A stretch of 64,000 nucleotides of DNA from Cichorium intybus. Lineage: Eukaryota; Streptophyta; Magnoliopsida; Asterales; Asteraceae. The notes beneath the pieces were generated by a model, which had not been told where the DNA came from, did no database searches, and was given only the letters and a program-made list of their open reading frames with translations. A program made the translations under genes and the position numbers. The DNA lies in assembly GCA_023525715.1 (NCBI GenBank), contig CM042012.1:52796004-52860003 (forward strand). The letters run 5' to 3'. Below, piece after piece: positions 1 through 13,443 of this stretch (the first letter of the stretch is position 1; each line of letters starts with the position of its first letter).

Positions 1-64
<64 letters not shown>
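1..64. repeat. (TA)n microsatellite
   Basis: Pure TA dinucleotide run from the window edge to the start of an inverted-repeat element at about 65. The true left end lies outside the window. Confidence 0.97.
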
Positions 65-602
<538 letters not shown>

Positions 603-1009
603 AATATGTTCAAATGAGAACCGTTAAAAGGTTAAGAACTCTAGGAACCAATTTTATTAAGGGTATTTTAGTCAATGTCAACATTAATATTACAACCCTT
701 AAATCATCAAACACTCATCCTAAAATCTTATATCTCAAACTTTCAAATTCTCTCATCAATCTTCAAGAACACATAAACCCAACCCAACCCATCACCACCA
801 CCTGCCGCCGCCACCGTCGCCGCCGCCGTCACCGCCGCCGTCACATCTGCTACCTACCACCGTCGTCCGCCTCCCTCTCCACCACCTGATGCCGCTGTCA
901 AACGCCGTCATCAGCTCAGATCTGAAACAATAAGGTGATCCTCACCACCACCACCAACCTCCGGCGAACTAGAAGTATCCCACAACCGTGTCCAAACATC
1001 CACCATCGC

Positions 1010-1345
1010 ATCAGATCTAGATCTGGATCTAAATCACCATCAAATCACCGCCTGCGTTTTTGTTCTTCACTTTATACCACCGGAATATCTCAGATCTAGA
1101 GAGAAACCGGTGAAATCAACCACCACATGTCAGAATATCTTAGATCTGAAACCCTAGCCGCCGCTACTAACGTGAACTACCACCGTCGCATCAGATCTAG
1201 ATCTGGATCTAAACCGCCATCAAATCACCTTGTTCTTCTCTTTAAACCACTGGAATATCCCAGATCTAGAGAGAAACCGATGAAATCAACCACCACATGT
1301 CGGAATATCTTAGATCTGAAACCCTATCCGCTGCTACTAACGTGA
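1010..1345. repeat. Tandem duplication, about 170-180 bp unit
   Basis: The block starting near 1014 (TCAGATCTAGATCTGGATCT) recurs at 1191, and GGAATATCTCAGATCTAGAG near 1082 recurs near 1252. The offset is 170 to 180 bp. The unit contains many AGATCT sites. The short open frame here is a by-product of the repeat. Confidence 0.8.
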
Positions 1346-1409
1346 ACTACCATCGTTGCTACTGTCGTGAACCACCAACACCACTAGAATACCTTTATCT
1401 CACAGATCT

Positions 1410-1745
1410 GACCTGGAAACAATATGCACATAAGGTGTTTGATGAAATGCTTCAATAAGATCTGTAAGTTTTTAAGCTGTGAATAAGTGTCTAAAATGTT
1501 GTATTAAGCTGTGCATGAGTGTCTGAAATATTGTATTAAACTGCGAATTTTGATTCTTTTTATTCGGATCTAATTTTTGGAGTGATATGGTCTGGAAACA
1601 ATATGTACACAAGGTGTTTGATGAAATGCCTGAATGAGATATGTATGTATTTTAAGTTGTGAATATGTGTCTGAAATGTTGTATTAAGCCGTGAATAAGT
1701 GTTTAAATGTTGTATTAAACTGCGAATTTTGATTTTTTATCCAGA
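1410..1745. repeat. Second tandem duplication, about 179 bp unit
   Basis: TGGAAACAATATG at 1414 recurs at 1593, followed in both units by AAGGTGTTTGATGAAATGC and a stretch with repeated GTTGTATTAA. The copies differ by scattered substitutions. Confidence 0.8.
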
Positions 1746-2156
1746 TCTGTGGTCTTTAGAGGAAGGAAAGGTGACAACGATGCTAGGTGGCGATGGTTGC
1801 AGGTGGTGGTGGTTGGTGGCGGCGTGTGTTGGTAGAGTTTGGGGTTGAGTTCTATTAAAAACAAATTTGTCTATTAAAGTGTGAATTAGTGTAAGAATGT
1901 CTATTTAAACTGTGAATGGTTGTATGAGTGATTGTATTAGACTTTGAAAATGACAATTTTGCCCTTTATTACCAAAAATAACAAAAATCCGAGAATTTAA
2001 ATATTTTAACTGGTATTTACAGTTTAATAACGTGAAATGACTAGTTCTCACGGTTCTTAACCTTTTGATGGTTCTCATTTGAACCATTCATGATTCTTAA
2101 TGTGTGAATACAGGTTCTCACGGTTCTTAACCTTTTAGTGGTTCTCATTTGAACTC

Positions 2157-2161
<5 letters not shown>

Positions 2162-2247
<86 letters not shown>
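2162..2247. repeat. (TA)n microsatellite
   Basis: TA run directly after the right end of the 601-2152 element. Confidence 0.97.
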
Positions 2248-2248
<1 letters not shown>

Positions 2249-2439
2249 CTCAATTGTCGTGGATCGAACAAAAATACACAGTGGATATAAACGTCTTACA
2301 CATATGCATAATAAGTGTATAACTAAACTTTAACATTTATGTTTAAACATCATTGATTTCTTGAAGGAAATTCTTTTATTTAGTTGGGGTCTTGGGGAAG
2401 ACAAGACGGTTGGTAGCGCATGCAATTTGTGCAAGTTGT

Positions 2440-2995
2440 TGGCCATCTTTCGTGGAGTCGTATCATGATACCATAAAAGTATCATAAGAATTTAATGTTT
2501 TAATATGTCTGTACGACTGTACCTATATAGGTGCTTTGTGTTTTATCATAAGAATCTAACGTTTTAATATGTCTGTACGACTGTACCTATAAGGGTGCTT
2601 TGCGTTTCAAGTATCATAAGGATTTTTAATTTAACGTTTTAATATATCTGTACGAACTGTACCTAGTGGCACTTTGAGTTTCCGCCTCGCTTATCGACCA
2701 GTTTAATACAAAAAATGTGTATCTTATAATAATTACAAGTTTCCTTGATAAATTTATTAATTCTCATGATTATTTTAATATAAATGATTAGTCATAAATT
2801 AGTTTGAAAATAATCAACCTAGAATTTAACTTTTTAATTATCTGTACGAAAAGTACCTAGGCGTGCTTTGAGTTTCCGCCTCGCTCATCGTCTGGTTTAA
2901 TAAATAAACGTTTATTTTATAATAGTTACAAGTTTCCAAATTTATTAATTATTCTGATAATTATTTTAATATAAAATATCAGTCATAAATGAGTT
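2440..2995. repeat. Degenerate tandem repeats in intergenic DNA
   Basis: The phrase TTTTAATATGTCTGTACGAC plus CTGTACCTA and GTGCTTTG recurs at about 2495, 2555, 2640 and 2830 with drift. The last two units also share GAGTTTCCGCCTCGCT and a following AT-rich tail. No coding signal was found in 2248-3451 outside these repeats. Confidence 0.7.
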
Positions 2996-3451
2996 TGAAA
3001 ATAACCAACCTTTTCTTAATATCTAAAGCACAGCAGATGGGCCATGTTCAATTATATAAGAACTATTTGAAGAGTCTAGAAGGATTAAGACGCATACCGG
3101 TTATTTTCACTTGTGATTTTGGAGATACTTTTCCCAGCAAATGAAATTTAATTATTACGTCTATAAGAGATGATAGAATAGAACCCGAAATGTAAAGAAG
3201 AATATGATGTGTTTAGAATTTAGAATAGAACCCGTAATGGTTAATGAACATGAGGATGACTGTGACAAGCGCGATTTAGAGAAATGGCATATGATGTGCT
3301 TGGGATTGAAATATTGTCGATCATTGCCAGAATTAGACTAGCCGGATTGTAGAGAGTTGGGTAGTTGGTGGACTTTTGTCTAGTCGGAAACAACTAATGA
3401 TTATGTTGATGATTTCACGAGTAGTTGGGCGAAAATGTTAGATATGACTTA

Positions 3452-3784
3452 GGCTATGCGGAGTGGTGCCTCCAACATTTGGGAGGCAAGCCCTCCACGT
3501 AGGCGCCACATAGATTTTGTTGGCAACACCGTTTTTGTTGTGGCACTCAAGGGGTGGAACGTTGGAGTGGATTTGAAAAAAAAAAAAAGTAAATTTTTTT
3601 TTTAAAAAAAAATGACCGTTCTCAACGGTCAACACCACCATTGCCGCGATGAGAGAGAAACGGCAAAACCATGCCGCTCCATCCTTGCCGTTCGTCCATG
3701 CCACACCCAGGGGGCGGTGTTGCCGCCGGCATGGAGACCCCACGTCGGATGCCTCCGGCAAAACTCAGGCCACTCCGTGCAGCC
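3452..3784. mobile_element. MITE with GC-rich terminal inverted repeats
   Basis: Left end GGCTATGCGGAGTGG is matched inversely by CCACTCCGTGCAGCC at 3770-3784. The next base pairs are TA on both sides (TTA left, TAA right), compatible with a TA or TWA target site, so Tc1/mariner or PIF/Harbinger; this is unresolved. Inner sequences are also imperfectly inverted. The predicted small frames on both strands lie wholly inside the element and are not genes. Confidence 0.75.
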
Positions 3785-3957
3785 TAATGAGTAAAATGCG
3801 TGTAAAACTTGATGCACATCGATAAAATTGAAGAAATAAGTTGAAACTACACCAAGCTTTATTGAAACTAGTTATTATGATTTCAATTTTTTGTCTTGAA
3901 TTGGCTGTTCAAACAAACGTTATTTTGATTTGACCATTTATTTAAATTTTTACTAAA

Positions 3958-6129
3958 GGGTTTATTTCATAAAAAACCTTACATTTTCAACTTTTTTCTG
4001 TTTAAACCTAAAACTTTATTTTTTTTCAAAAAAAACCTAAATTTTGGAGAAACTTTTTAATTTAGACCCTTTACCTGGTTTTACAGGTTATACATACTTT
4101 TTTTTTCAGAAAAAACCCTAATTTCTTTTATTTTTTCCGAAAAAAACCCTCAATTTCAGTGATTTTTTCACAAAGAAAATTTTTTCTTCGTTTTTGTAAT
4201 TAACATAACTTTCATTTACGATGTCCAAATTCTACGAACTTTATATCTCTGGAAAGGTCGTAAGTAATATTAAAACTTTGTTTTACTGACTTTTGTTTGA
4301 ATATGTTTAGATATTTCGCTACAGTCCCATAAACATGAGCATAAACCTATTTAGATAAAAAATTTGCGATTTTCAAACCTTCATATCTGAGGTGTGCAAG
4401 TGCCTCCACGGATCTAAATGGTTTATGTAATTAAGGAAAACCAGTGTTACACTAACTTGTTTTCTTATAATAGTTGTATCTTTTGTATACGAGCTCCGTT
4501 TTCGACGTTTCATAAGTCGACGGATTCGTAAACATGAATACATCGTGTAATGAATATTATTTAAACCAAAATATTATTTGTATAATTTATCGAATTTTAC
4601 GCTACTGTAGTCTATTATTCGAAGACTTTTTAATTTAGGCCATTTACGAGTTTATCCGCGAAGAAAAACGACTAAAAGACAAAGTTTTTGTTGTCAACTA
4701 AAAGACCCCAATCTTTTTTTTTTCTTTTTTACGAAAAAAGCCCTCAATTTTTTATTTTTCTGAAAACTTTTTAATTTAGGCCATTTACGAGTTTATCCGC
4801 AAGTTAAACGATTTTTCACAAAGAAAATTATTTTTCTTCGTTTTTGTAGTTGGCATATCTTTCATATAATATGTCCAAATTCTACAAACTTTATATCTCT
4901 GGAAAGGTCGTAAGTAATACTAAAACTTTGTTTTACTGATTTTGTTTGAATATGTTTAGATCTTTCGTTACAGTCTCTTAAATATGAGCATAAATATAAT
5001 TAAATATAACTAAATTTGAAAAATTAATTACATTAAATATAACTAAATTAAAATAAAACATTTCATTAATTAAGAAAATAAAATTACAAATGTAAACTAA
5101 AACGACAAATTACAAATTAAAAAATACGACAAACCACAAACGTAAAAAAAGGAAACCACAACCAATATTTTTTATGATATCAGCTTTGTATTTTAAAACC
5201 ATCTCGAGTGCTTCCCCCTCGAGACCCTCCTCCGGATTCAACGACAAAAACTTTATGTCTTTTAGTCGTTGTTTTTAGTCACGGGCTCGTTGTCGATCAT
5301 GACGGGCTCATTGTTTGTCCTCATAAGCTTTTTCTTTTCAAATTTCATCCGCTCGTGAATGTTTAAATTGTACCGTTCAAACTCCAACCACATAAGTGCT
5401 ACGTCGTACTTTATTGCGACCCCGTCTATGACATCCGTCAAATTTGGTCAACAAAAGTCAACAGAGGTCAACCAGAGCGCAAATTAGGATAATACGTTGA
5501 AATGTAATTTTCATAACTTTCTTAAGGTATTATTGGAAATTATAATACTACAATATGATATTTCGAATCAATTATCGAGTAAACGCTATAATTTCGAATA
5601 ATAGACTACGGTAGCGTAAAATTCGATAACTCATACAAATAATATTTTGGTTTAAATAATATTCATTACACGATGTATTTGTGTTTACGAATCCGTCGAC
5701 TTATAGAACGTCGAAAACGGAGCTCGTATGCAAAAGATGCAATTATTATAAGAAAACAAGTCAGTGTAGCGAAATATCTGAACATATTCAAACAAAAGTC
5801 AGTAAAGAAAAGTTGTAGTATTAATTACGACCTTTCCAGGGATAAAAAGTTCGTAGAATTTGGACATCGTATATGAAAGTTTTGTCAATTACAAAAACGA
5901 AGAAAAAATTTTCTTTGTGGAAAAATCATTGAAATTGAGGGTTTTTTCAGAAAAAATAAAAGAAATTAGGGTTTTTTCTGAAAAAAAAAAATATGTATAA
6001 CCTGTAAAACAGGTTAAGGGTCTAAATTAAAAAGTTTCTCCAAAATTTAGGTCTTTTTTGAAAAAAAATAAAGTTTTAGGTTTAAACAGAAAAAAGTTGA
6101 AAATATAGGGTTTTTTATGAAATAAACCC
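3958..6129. mobile_element. Non-autonomous Mutator-like element (MULE), copy 1, 2172 bp
   Basis: Element ends are GGGTTTATTTCATAAAAAAC and its near reverse complement. It is flanked by a perfect 9-bp TSD, TTTACTAAA (3949-3957 and 6130-6138), which is diagnostic for Mutator-like insertion. The terminal inverted repeats are very long: about 365 bp pair directly, and pairing resumes after a left-arm insertion of about 115 bp, reaching about 4620 on the left and 5596 on the right. Part of the left arm is repeated directly at about 4735-4995. No transposase is present; a 67-residue frame in the right arm is not a credible gene. A near-identical copy lies at 35532-37703. Confidence 0.92.
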
Positions 6130-6138
6130 TTTACTAAA

Positions 6139-7170
6139 AATGGTTTTATGTTTGGTTCTCAATTCAAGATAATTTTTAATTTTTCGTTTTCCTTTTAAGT
6201 TGCCTGATCAAAGCTTGATTTGAATTATATTTCTCAAATTTAAGATAAAGTTATTTTCGATTAAACAATAAAAATTGTTATTTATGTTTTTAAGAAAACC
6301 GGAAATTTGGTCATTGTCTTTGTCAAAATAATTAGGGTTCAAGTCTCAAAAGTTTAAATATTACACAAAATGCCCTTATAAACATGTTTTACTGTGAGTT
6401 TGGTCCCTTTATTTAACTCTTGTTTAATTTAGGCCATTAGTTGTTTCACGTATCATACACATAAGGCCATTTTGTCTTTTTACCTCTCATCTCTCTCCTA
6501 TTCTATTGCGGCCATTACGGATTTATAACCCTAATTTCTTTGATGGCAAAGATCCTTTATCTTTCCCTCCTCTCTTCTCGTTTTGAGAAAGCTTTATCTT
6601 TGACCTTCGTGGAGTTATCAAAATGATTCAAGGAGTTGTTTTCAAAAGTCTTCATTAGGGTAGGTTTTTAGAAGGTTTCGTTTTTAGATGGAACCTTCTA
6701 ATCCAAGGAAAACACTCATCCATTATATTTCATTTTTCTTTTTACTCATTCAATATTTTGAAATTGGAAGCTAAACAAGATTCAAGAACTAAATTTTTGT
6801 TTCTTTCATGGTGATTGGAAGCAAAACAAGCATTAAGGAAAACTAATAGGTATATTAAACTTTTAAAGCTTAACCAATTTTAAAAACAAAATACATAGAT
6901 TAAAAAGCTTAAACCTTTTGCAAAGCAAAATACATACATCAAACAAAAATACATAGACCAATCCTTGAGTTTGCCAAACAGTGCGTTCTTCTTCTGCAAT
7001 CTTTGATCAATAACCTAGATGATATTAATCAAGGCGATAAGGTTCCACACGTCTTTACCTCTAGAGTCACTTAGGTAAAGTTGTGCATAGTTCCTTCTAT
7101 TACAATAAGGAAATCTACACAGCTGTTTGGACATTATTTGCTTTTATTTATATGTTGTGTAACACCACAT
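6139..7170. other. Intergenic DNA, nothing recognised
   Basis: AT-rich sequence with no convincing exon, repeat pair or element end. A pyrimidine-rich stretch near 6480-6600 resembles a 5' leader, but no open frame follows. Confidence 0.5.
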
Positions 7171-7179
7171 TTTCATAAA

Positions 7180-7946
7180 AGGCAAATTATATAAAAGACA
7201 CTATGCTTAAAGAAAAAATTGATTTTGACACTGTATTTATTTTTTCTACAATTAAGTCACTAAGTTTTCCAAATTGTTGCAAATTTGAACATTTGACCGA
7301 TCATCCGGGTTGCCAACTGACGTGGTATGATGATGTGTCAGTATTTGTTGATGTGGTATTGACATTGCATAATAATATTGTCGATTTTAGCTAAGAGCTT
7401 CATTTATTCTTACGTATTTGACTATTAACATAAATAATGACTCAACCAACAAATCTACCCATATATTAACAATAATTACCACTTTTAATAAATATATACT
7501 TTACACTTTTAACATAATTATCAGTAAATAGTATATATAATCACCGTATATCATCTTACTTTCAAATCAATTTTTAAAAGCATGTTTTGAATTTCTTTCT
7601 ATATTTATCTAGTATATATAGTATATATAATCACTGTATATCATCTTACTTTTAAAATACTGTATTTGTATCCTTAAAAAACTAAATAAAATACTCTATC
7701 CCTTATAATTATTGTTTTAAATCTTATTTTTCAAAAAAAACTATGGTCATATTAACGTCAAGTCAACGTCACATCACTAAAGTCTGCGCGTCGTCATGTC
7801 ACATCAGCTGGCAGCCGATTTGACCGGTCAAATGGTCAAAACTGCAACAAATTGAAAAACTTAGTGACTTAATTGCCAAAAAAAATAAACACAATGTCAA
7901 AATCATGATTTTTTGTAAACTTAGTGATTTTTTTTGCAATTTACCC
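7180..7946. mobile_element. MULE-type foldback element
   Basis: Flanked by a perfect 9-bp TSD TTTCATAAA (7171-7179 and 7947-7955). The two ends align in inverted orientation over about 190 bp with substitutions: left AGGCAAATTATATAAAAGAC, right reverse complement GGGTAAATTGCAAAAAAAAT. Shared inner blocks include CAATTAAGTCACTAAG and TTTGACCATTTGACCGGTCA-like sequence. The centre is AT-rich. The 63-residue frame at 7203 lies within the left arm and is not a gene. Confidence 0.85.
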
Positions 7947-8399
7947 TTTCATAAACCGATAATTAGCATAAATAGGGGCATTGATTCATGTCAATGGCAA
8001 GTAGAAGGTTATAAGTCCTATTCATTTACAAAACATTTATACAAAATCAAAGTTTTGTTTGGGTGTTAAAACATGTGCCATCACCATAGTAAACATTCTA
8101 TATACTTAAAAGTGGTATCAACAAAAACATATAATGTTTACTAATTGCTAATTTTGGTCTTCTAAGTATCCCAAAAGGTATGTACCTTTCTTTAAGGCCA
8201 TCTAACTTATCTTTGATTTACACCTGTGGAACACATGTCAATAAATATTTATGAGAGAACAATGTCTCGTGAGTATATAGAATAAACAACAACGCAATAT
8301 CACAACACACTATAATCCCCAACAATACTCAATCACATCAATTCGGTTATAGCACATAATCAATATTGCATACCCTGAATACCAAAAATGGGGATTTCA

Positions 8400-11374
8400 T
8401 GTGACAACTGTCAAATTAGTCAACGAAAGTCAACTTAAGTCAACCAAAACGTATGTTAGGTCAATATATTGAAATGTAAATTTCATAATCTCTACGATGT
8501 ATTATTTGATATTATAATACTAAGTATGTTAATTCAAGTCAATTATACGAACAAACACTGCTGAGCTAGATGTTTTTAATATATAAAAAAAAATTATGTC
8601 GTGAATAGTGACCGACGTGAATAGTGGACGGTAAAAATTTAAAACTCTTCGGAATATTACAAATTTTATATCAAAACGTAGATAAAATTACGACGGTTCC
8701 AAATATATAGTTATATTTTTACCAAACGTTATATATAAAAAGTTATGATAGAAAACCGTTTAATTTAACTTGAAAGCGACATTTGGTTATTAAAATATTT
8801 ATATAATATTTAAAAAAAATCAAAGATGTTGAAATGGTCTCCACCGTTAGGTGGAGATTTGAAAAAAAATGGTTTTTGGTTTTTATATATTTATTATTAT
8901 TATTATATAAAGTGGGTCCCACTTCATTATTTAATCAATTTTACACATTTTACCCTCAAAGAATTCGTATTTTCATTTCGAACACTACGTATTCAATACG
9001 TATTTTTAAGTTTATCAATAATATTATGTTGTTTTATAAAATGGAAAATTTACCGTCAAAACGGTGTCGTCAATACGAATAATCTGACGTCAAAATTTAA
9101 TATTATTGATATTAGTTTTATATTTAATATTTTCTTTTTCTTTAAAATGAAATTGTATTTACAGTTAAACCCTATATTTTTATTAAACTTACAATTAATA
9201 CCCTTTCGTTAATTCATTAAAGACATTTAGTTAAAAAGTTGATATTATTAAACTACGATTTTCGTAGATTATATTTTTATAAACAAAAATAATTTCTTTT
9301 ATATAAAAACTATTAAAACTATTTAAAGAGTATTTTAAGGGTATGTTTTGTCATAAACAAAATTTAAAAGCTATAAACGTCAAATGTTTGTATCTTGAGG
9401 GTCGCTATACGAAAATATATTTACTATAAATAGAGGCTTCAATCCTCTCATTTCCTCACACCTCAGAACTCGATCTCTATATCACTAGATAGTATTGTTA
9501 GAAGATTCTTCGATATATATAGAAATATACGAAGAATAAGCGTTAGAAGTAGCTATTTCAGTTATAAATATGGTGTGTTCGAGTTAGAAGCAGTAAGAGT
9601 CGGGCGATCTAACAACAATTGGCTATAAGATCCTAGTCGACATTGAGGTGAGTTCATACCCCTTCTTTTTATCTTTATTCAAGTTTTTAAGGGGGAGAAT
9701 ACAAGTTATACTATACAAATAGTTATTTATACTCATATATAACAATAGTAAACGAAATGCGAATTTTGTAAACATCATTAAACAATTCAATTATAATTCC
9801 AAAAATAATATCGAATGATCTACTTACGAGGGCGGTTTCTAGGCCGATCATTTGGGCTAGGTTGTTGGATTTTCGAAAGGCTTATACGCTGAAAGGGTCC
9901 TGCCTCCCCATTTGATCTTCTACCTGGCCATTCTTTATTTGATAGTCATGAAATATTATATTGGAATTAATAAATGGTATAACCAATTTATTACACCACT
10001 ATCGTGGATAATATATCTTAAAAGCAGTTCTTTATAACCATCTAAATAAGTTATTTCACATATATTTGTAAATATATGCTTTTCACAATGGAATACTAAA
10101 AATAAACTATTATAGGAATAGTTTGTTGATACAAATGTTACTATGACGTCGTTTTAAAGAAGACAAATAATTATATAAAATATATAATTACTATACATTA
10201 CTATATTATCATGGGAAAAATGATAATTGACAAATACAAAGGTTTTCATATACAAACTTTAACAAGTTAATTGATACATACATTTTTGTGAGACGGGTCT
10301 TCACAGTACTTATTTAAGTACATATTATAAGTCCTGAAATTTATAACCAGAGTCTCGGTAAGAGAACGTGATATTTGTGTATAGATCTATACGCGATTGA
10401 CAACCCCGCACCTGAGCTGCTAGCTACAGCTAGACCGACGGGTCTGAGGTGACAAATGTCATAACAGTCCGACGCCTGAAGAACGTCGAAGCAGGCCTAC
10501 ATGGTCACAGTATGGTTATAGGGCGTCTCGCATGGGAAATCAACTTTATTAAATTGTTTACGTGGAAATATACATTTTCAATGGCTTTATACTACAAACT
10601 ATGCTATACATTTTAGTCATTGGGTTTTAAGGACTTGGATACATTCATAAGAAAATATTGGATTTCTTGGATTACAATACTACATTTTACAAGGAAAGAG
10701 ATTCCTTATACAAGTTTTATGGTATTAAAACTACATTTTAACAAGTTACAAATATAAGTATGGTTTTACTTATACACACTGATTCTATGGGAATTAAAAC
10801 TATGTTTTATCAAAGATATAAATATAAGTACGGTTTACTTATACATACGACTTTTGTGGAATTAAATCTACGATTCGACTACCAGTAAACACCTATTTAC
10901 ATGCTTTTATACAAGAATAAAACTACGTAATACTATTTTCAAGTATACAAATACCTATACATTTTCGGTCTTTGGGTTTTAAGACTACTACTCATTTATA
11001 AGAAAATTTTGGATTTTCTGGTTTCAAACACTATCTTTCTACAAGGAAAAAGGATTATGGATTTTCTCATACAAAAATCTTATGAACTCACCAACGTAAT
11101 GTTGACACTCTTTCAAACTACTTGTATTCTCAGGAAATTGATAGGGTAACTACAACCTTTGACGATGGGTCGCTATGGCGTCATACTATGTATTTTGATA
11201 TCATATTGTAATTGTATTCAAAACATACAATCTTTTGAACTATTGTAACATTTACAATTATGTATATGATGGATGTGTTTGCTTTGATCACTATTGTACA
11301 AACGTTGTTGTGATACTGTTCATGAAGTCATCCACCCTCAGACGTTTCCGCCATCGTGGTTTGGGGGTGTGACA
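8400..11374 (+). mobile_element. Solo LTR, 2975 bp
   Basis: Begins TGTGACAACTGTC and ends GGGGTGTGACA, giving TG..CA termini. It is flanked by a perfect 5-bp TSD TTTCA (8395-8399 and 11375-11379). No internal domain or second LTR exists, so it is a solo LTR left by LTR-LTR recombination. A TATAAATAG box lies at 9425 and an AGGTGAGT octamer at 9646, which sets plus orientation. Length fits long-LTR Ty3/gypsy elements of plants. Its first 180 bp share phrases such as GTCAAATTAGTCAACGAAAG-like sequence with the interior of the MULE near 5440. The small frames at 8826-9212 are spurious. Confidence 0.9.
9425..9433 (+). promoter_or_regulatory. TATA box of solo LTR
   Basis: TATAAATAG about 1 kb into the LTR, followed by a pyrimidine-rich stretch (CCTCTCATTTCCTC), as expected for an LTR U3/R boundary. 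Confidence 0.65.
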
Positions 11375-11379
11375 TTTCA

Positions 11380-12299
11380 TACCCCAAATACTCATTCATA
11401 GGGATCTCATACTTCGAAAACCAACAATCTAAAATGTAGGATCCCTACCTTTGTGCTAGGCCACTACCAGAAAGGGAGGTACCATCCCTAAAATGCCTTT
11501 TAATGTCTAGACATTCGTAATCCATGATCATGTTCCATTAGGGATATCATACCCCACTACAACCAATTACACAAGCAATAGGAATCGGCAAATACCTTCT
11601 TGTACACGTCCTCGAGGGCTGCATTCATGGCAATCATCACTAGTTTCTCCCAAGGCCATGGTATGGCTTTGTTCTTGGTCTTGTTTAATAGATGTCGAGT
11701 GCCGCTTTTCCCCGTCCGAGAATCTCCATCTGCTCTAAGTGGTCGAGCTAGAATCCAAACCATAAGCATCCAAAACTATCATATACAATTAGAAAATAAG
11801 AAATTTGTTTCCAAAGTTGGTAATGGATAACTAACTTCCACAATTCACTTGTTCTTTTATGGATTATTTGTTCTTTCAATACCTTTGGAATCATTCCATT
11901 TATTTACATTCTTCACTACAACGGATACAGCTCCTTCCCCATGGGGGAAGACCGCTCGCTACGCGGATCCTTTCTTTCTCGGTCGTCTGTCTTATATAAG
12001 TTTCAAAACACACGCCCTTCTAATCTTACTCATGAAGTGTAACAACCTTGTGTTAACATCCATTAATTGCATATTTCTTTCATGTGAATCTTACCATGAA
12101 ATTTGTTAATTGCTACTAATAACATATAATCATGTCATAAGCATAATTTAATATTCCATAACCCATCGATGTACAAGTATGCCATGAATTGACGACTTGT
12201 AGTAATGAACATTCAAGTGTACAACTTAACAAAAACATGTTTATTTTTCCTAATAACATGTTAATTGATATGGAATTAATTTTGTACATATTTCGGACG
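11380..12299. other. Unidentified repeat-like DNA
   Basis: Host DNA into which the solo LTR inserted. A minus-strand frame at 11557-11769 (70 codons) and an overlapping plus frame show no family I recognise. Phrases such as GGGATCTCATACTTCG resemble LTR leaders, so this is probably an older decayed LTR. Confidence 0.4.
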
Positions 12300-13443
12300 A
12301 TATCATAGTGTTTTTATGAATAAAATTAAGTTAAAAAGGGCTAAAATATTCACTACACTTGGAAAATGACTTTGTACAAGATTTTTGGACATTAGGGCGA
12401 AAACTGGCAAAAGTTGAAGAAAAAGGGGCAAAAAATGACAATTTTCTGAAAGTTTAATATTAGCGGCGCTAACTTCTACATTAGCGGCGCTAATGTGTGC
12501 TGTTGCGAAAAATCCGAACCGTCGCGATTTCAGGGCTGACCAAAGACCTAATCTTCCGGAGGACCAAAAGTTAGCGACGCTAAGTTGCTAACCTTATAAT
12601 TAGCGCCGCTAATGATCCTGAAGCTTATAAATAGTGGATCATTTCAGCCTGGAAAATGTTCGGTTCCCACTCTCAAAACCCACGACTCCAAGCTGTCTCG
12701 AGACAGTTTTCAGAAGGTTTCGAAGGCCGGATCTCCCCTTTCAAGATTCGGTTTGCATATCTTAGTTTGTAAGCTATAATTTATGTTTCATTTCTATATT
12801 TTGACTCCGTTCTATCAATGTCTGGCTAGAACCCGCAATCTAGTTCCGAGTTCGGATATGTTTATTGTTTAGTTTGAACATATGGCTTGATGTTTGTTTA
12901 CGAATAATTCTAATGATCATTTTATTGTTTCAATTTAAGTCTTGAATTCTGATTTGTTTTTGACTGGCCACCTTAAATAGATCTTATTCACGCACTGTTA
13001 ATCGACTATCTGAGGCACTTAATAGTTTTGCACAGTTGATGTTTGGTAACAAAAACAAGCGTCATTGTTTAAAATTTGGCCATATGTTCACACACTTCCA
13101 AGAGTACGAGAAGAATTGGACATTGTTTGGTACTTGCACACCTCATGCAGTTTCTGCATTCGACCTTTAAGCGTGAAAGGTTTTATGCAATCAATAAACT
13201 TAAACCCTAAGTTCACATGCAACCTAGATTGGATCTATGTTTTCTAACTTTGAACATATAATAAAATCCTAAAGGCCAAACAAAAATTGCTAAAAGAAAT
13301 AAATAAGAAAAACCAACCTTTAGTTAATATTGGAAACTAAGCAACACACGTGTCCTGCCTCAAATGAAGTCACACCTAAGCAAGGAGGAGGTCGAAATCC
13401 AGAGAGAGTCAGAGAGTCAGAATTGTCGTAGAATTTGAGGTAC
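12300..13443 (+). other. Decayed LTR-promoter-like segment
   Basis: Contains four copies of the near-palindrome TTAGCGGCGCTAA (12460, 12481, 12571, 12600), then TATAAATAG at 12626 and a leader-like stretch. The phrase ATGTCTGGCTAGAACCC follows downstream, a type seen in LTRs of plant Tat/Ogre-like retrotransposons (from memory, unverified). No matching partner LTR or TSD was found, so the element ends are unknown. Confidence 0.45.

Noticed and set aside
3438..3817. Overlapping frames of 60-107 codons on both strands
   Set aside because: All lie inside the MITE at 3452-3784 and arise from its GC-rich arms.
5673..5876. 67-codon frame, also present at 37248-37451
   Set aside because: Duplicated only because the MULE is duplicated; it lies in the terminal inverted repeat and matches no protein family.
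11557..11769. 70-codon minus-strand frame as a possible gene
   Set aside because: No family recognised, an opposite-strand frame overlaps it, and the surroundings look like old repeat DNA.
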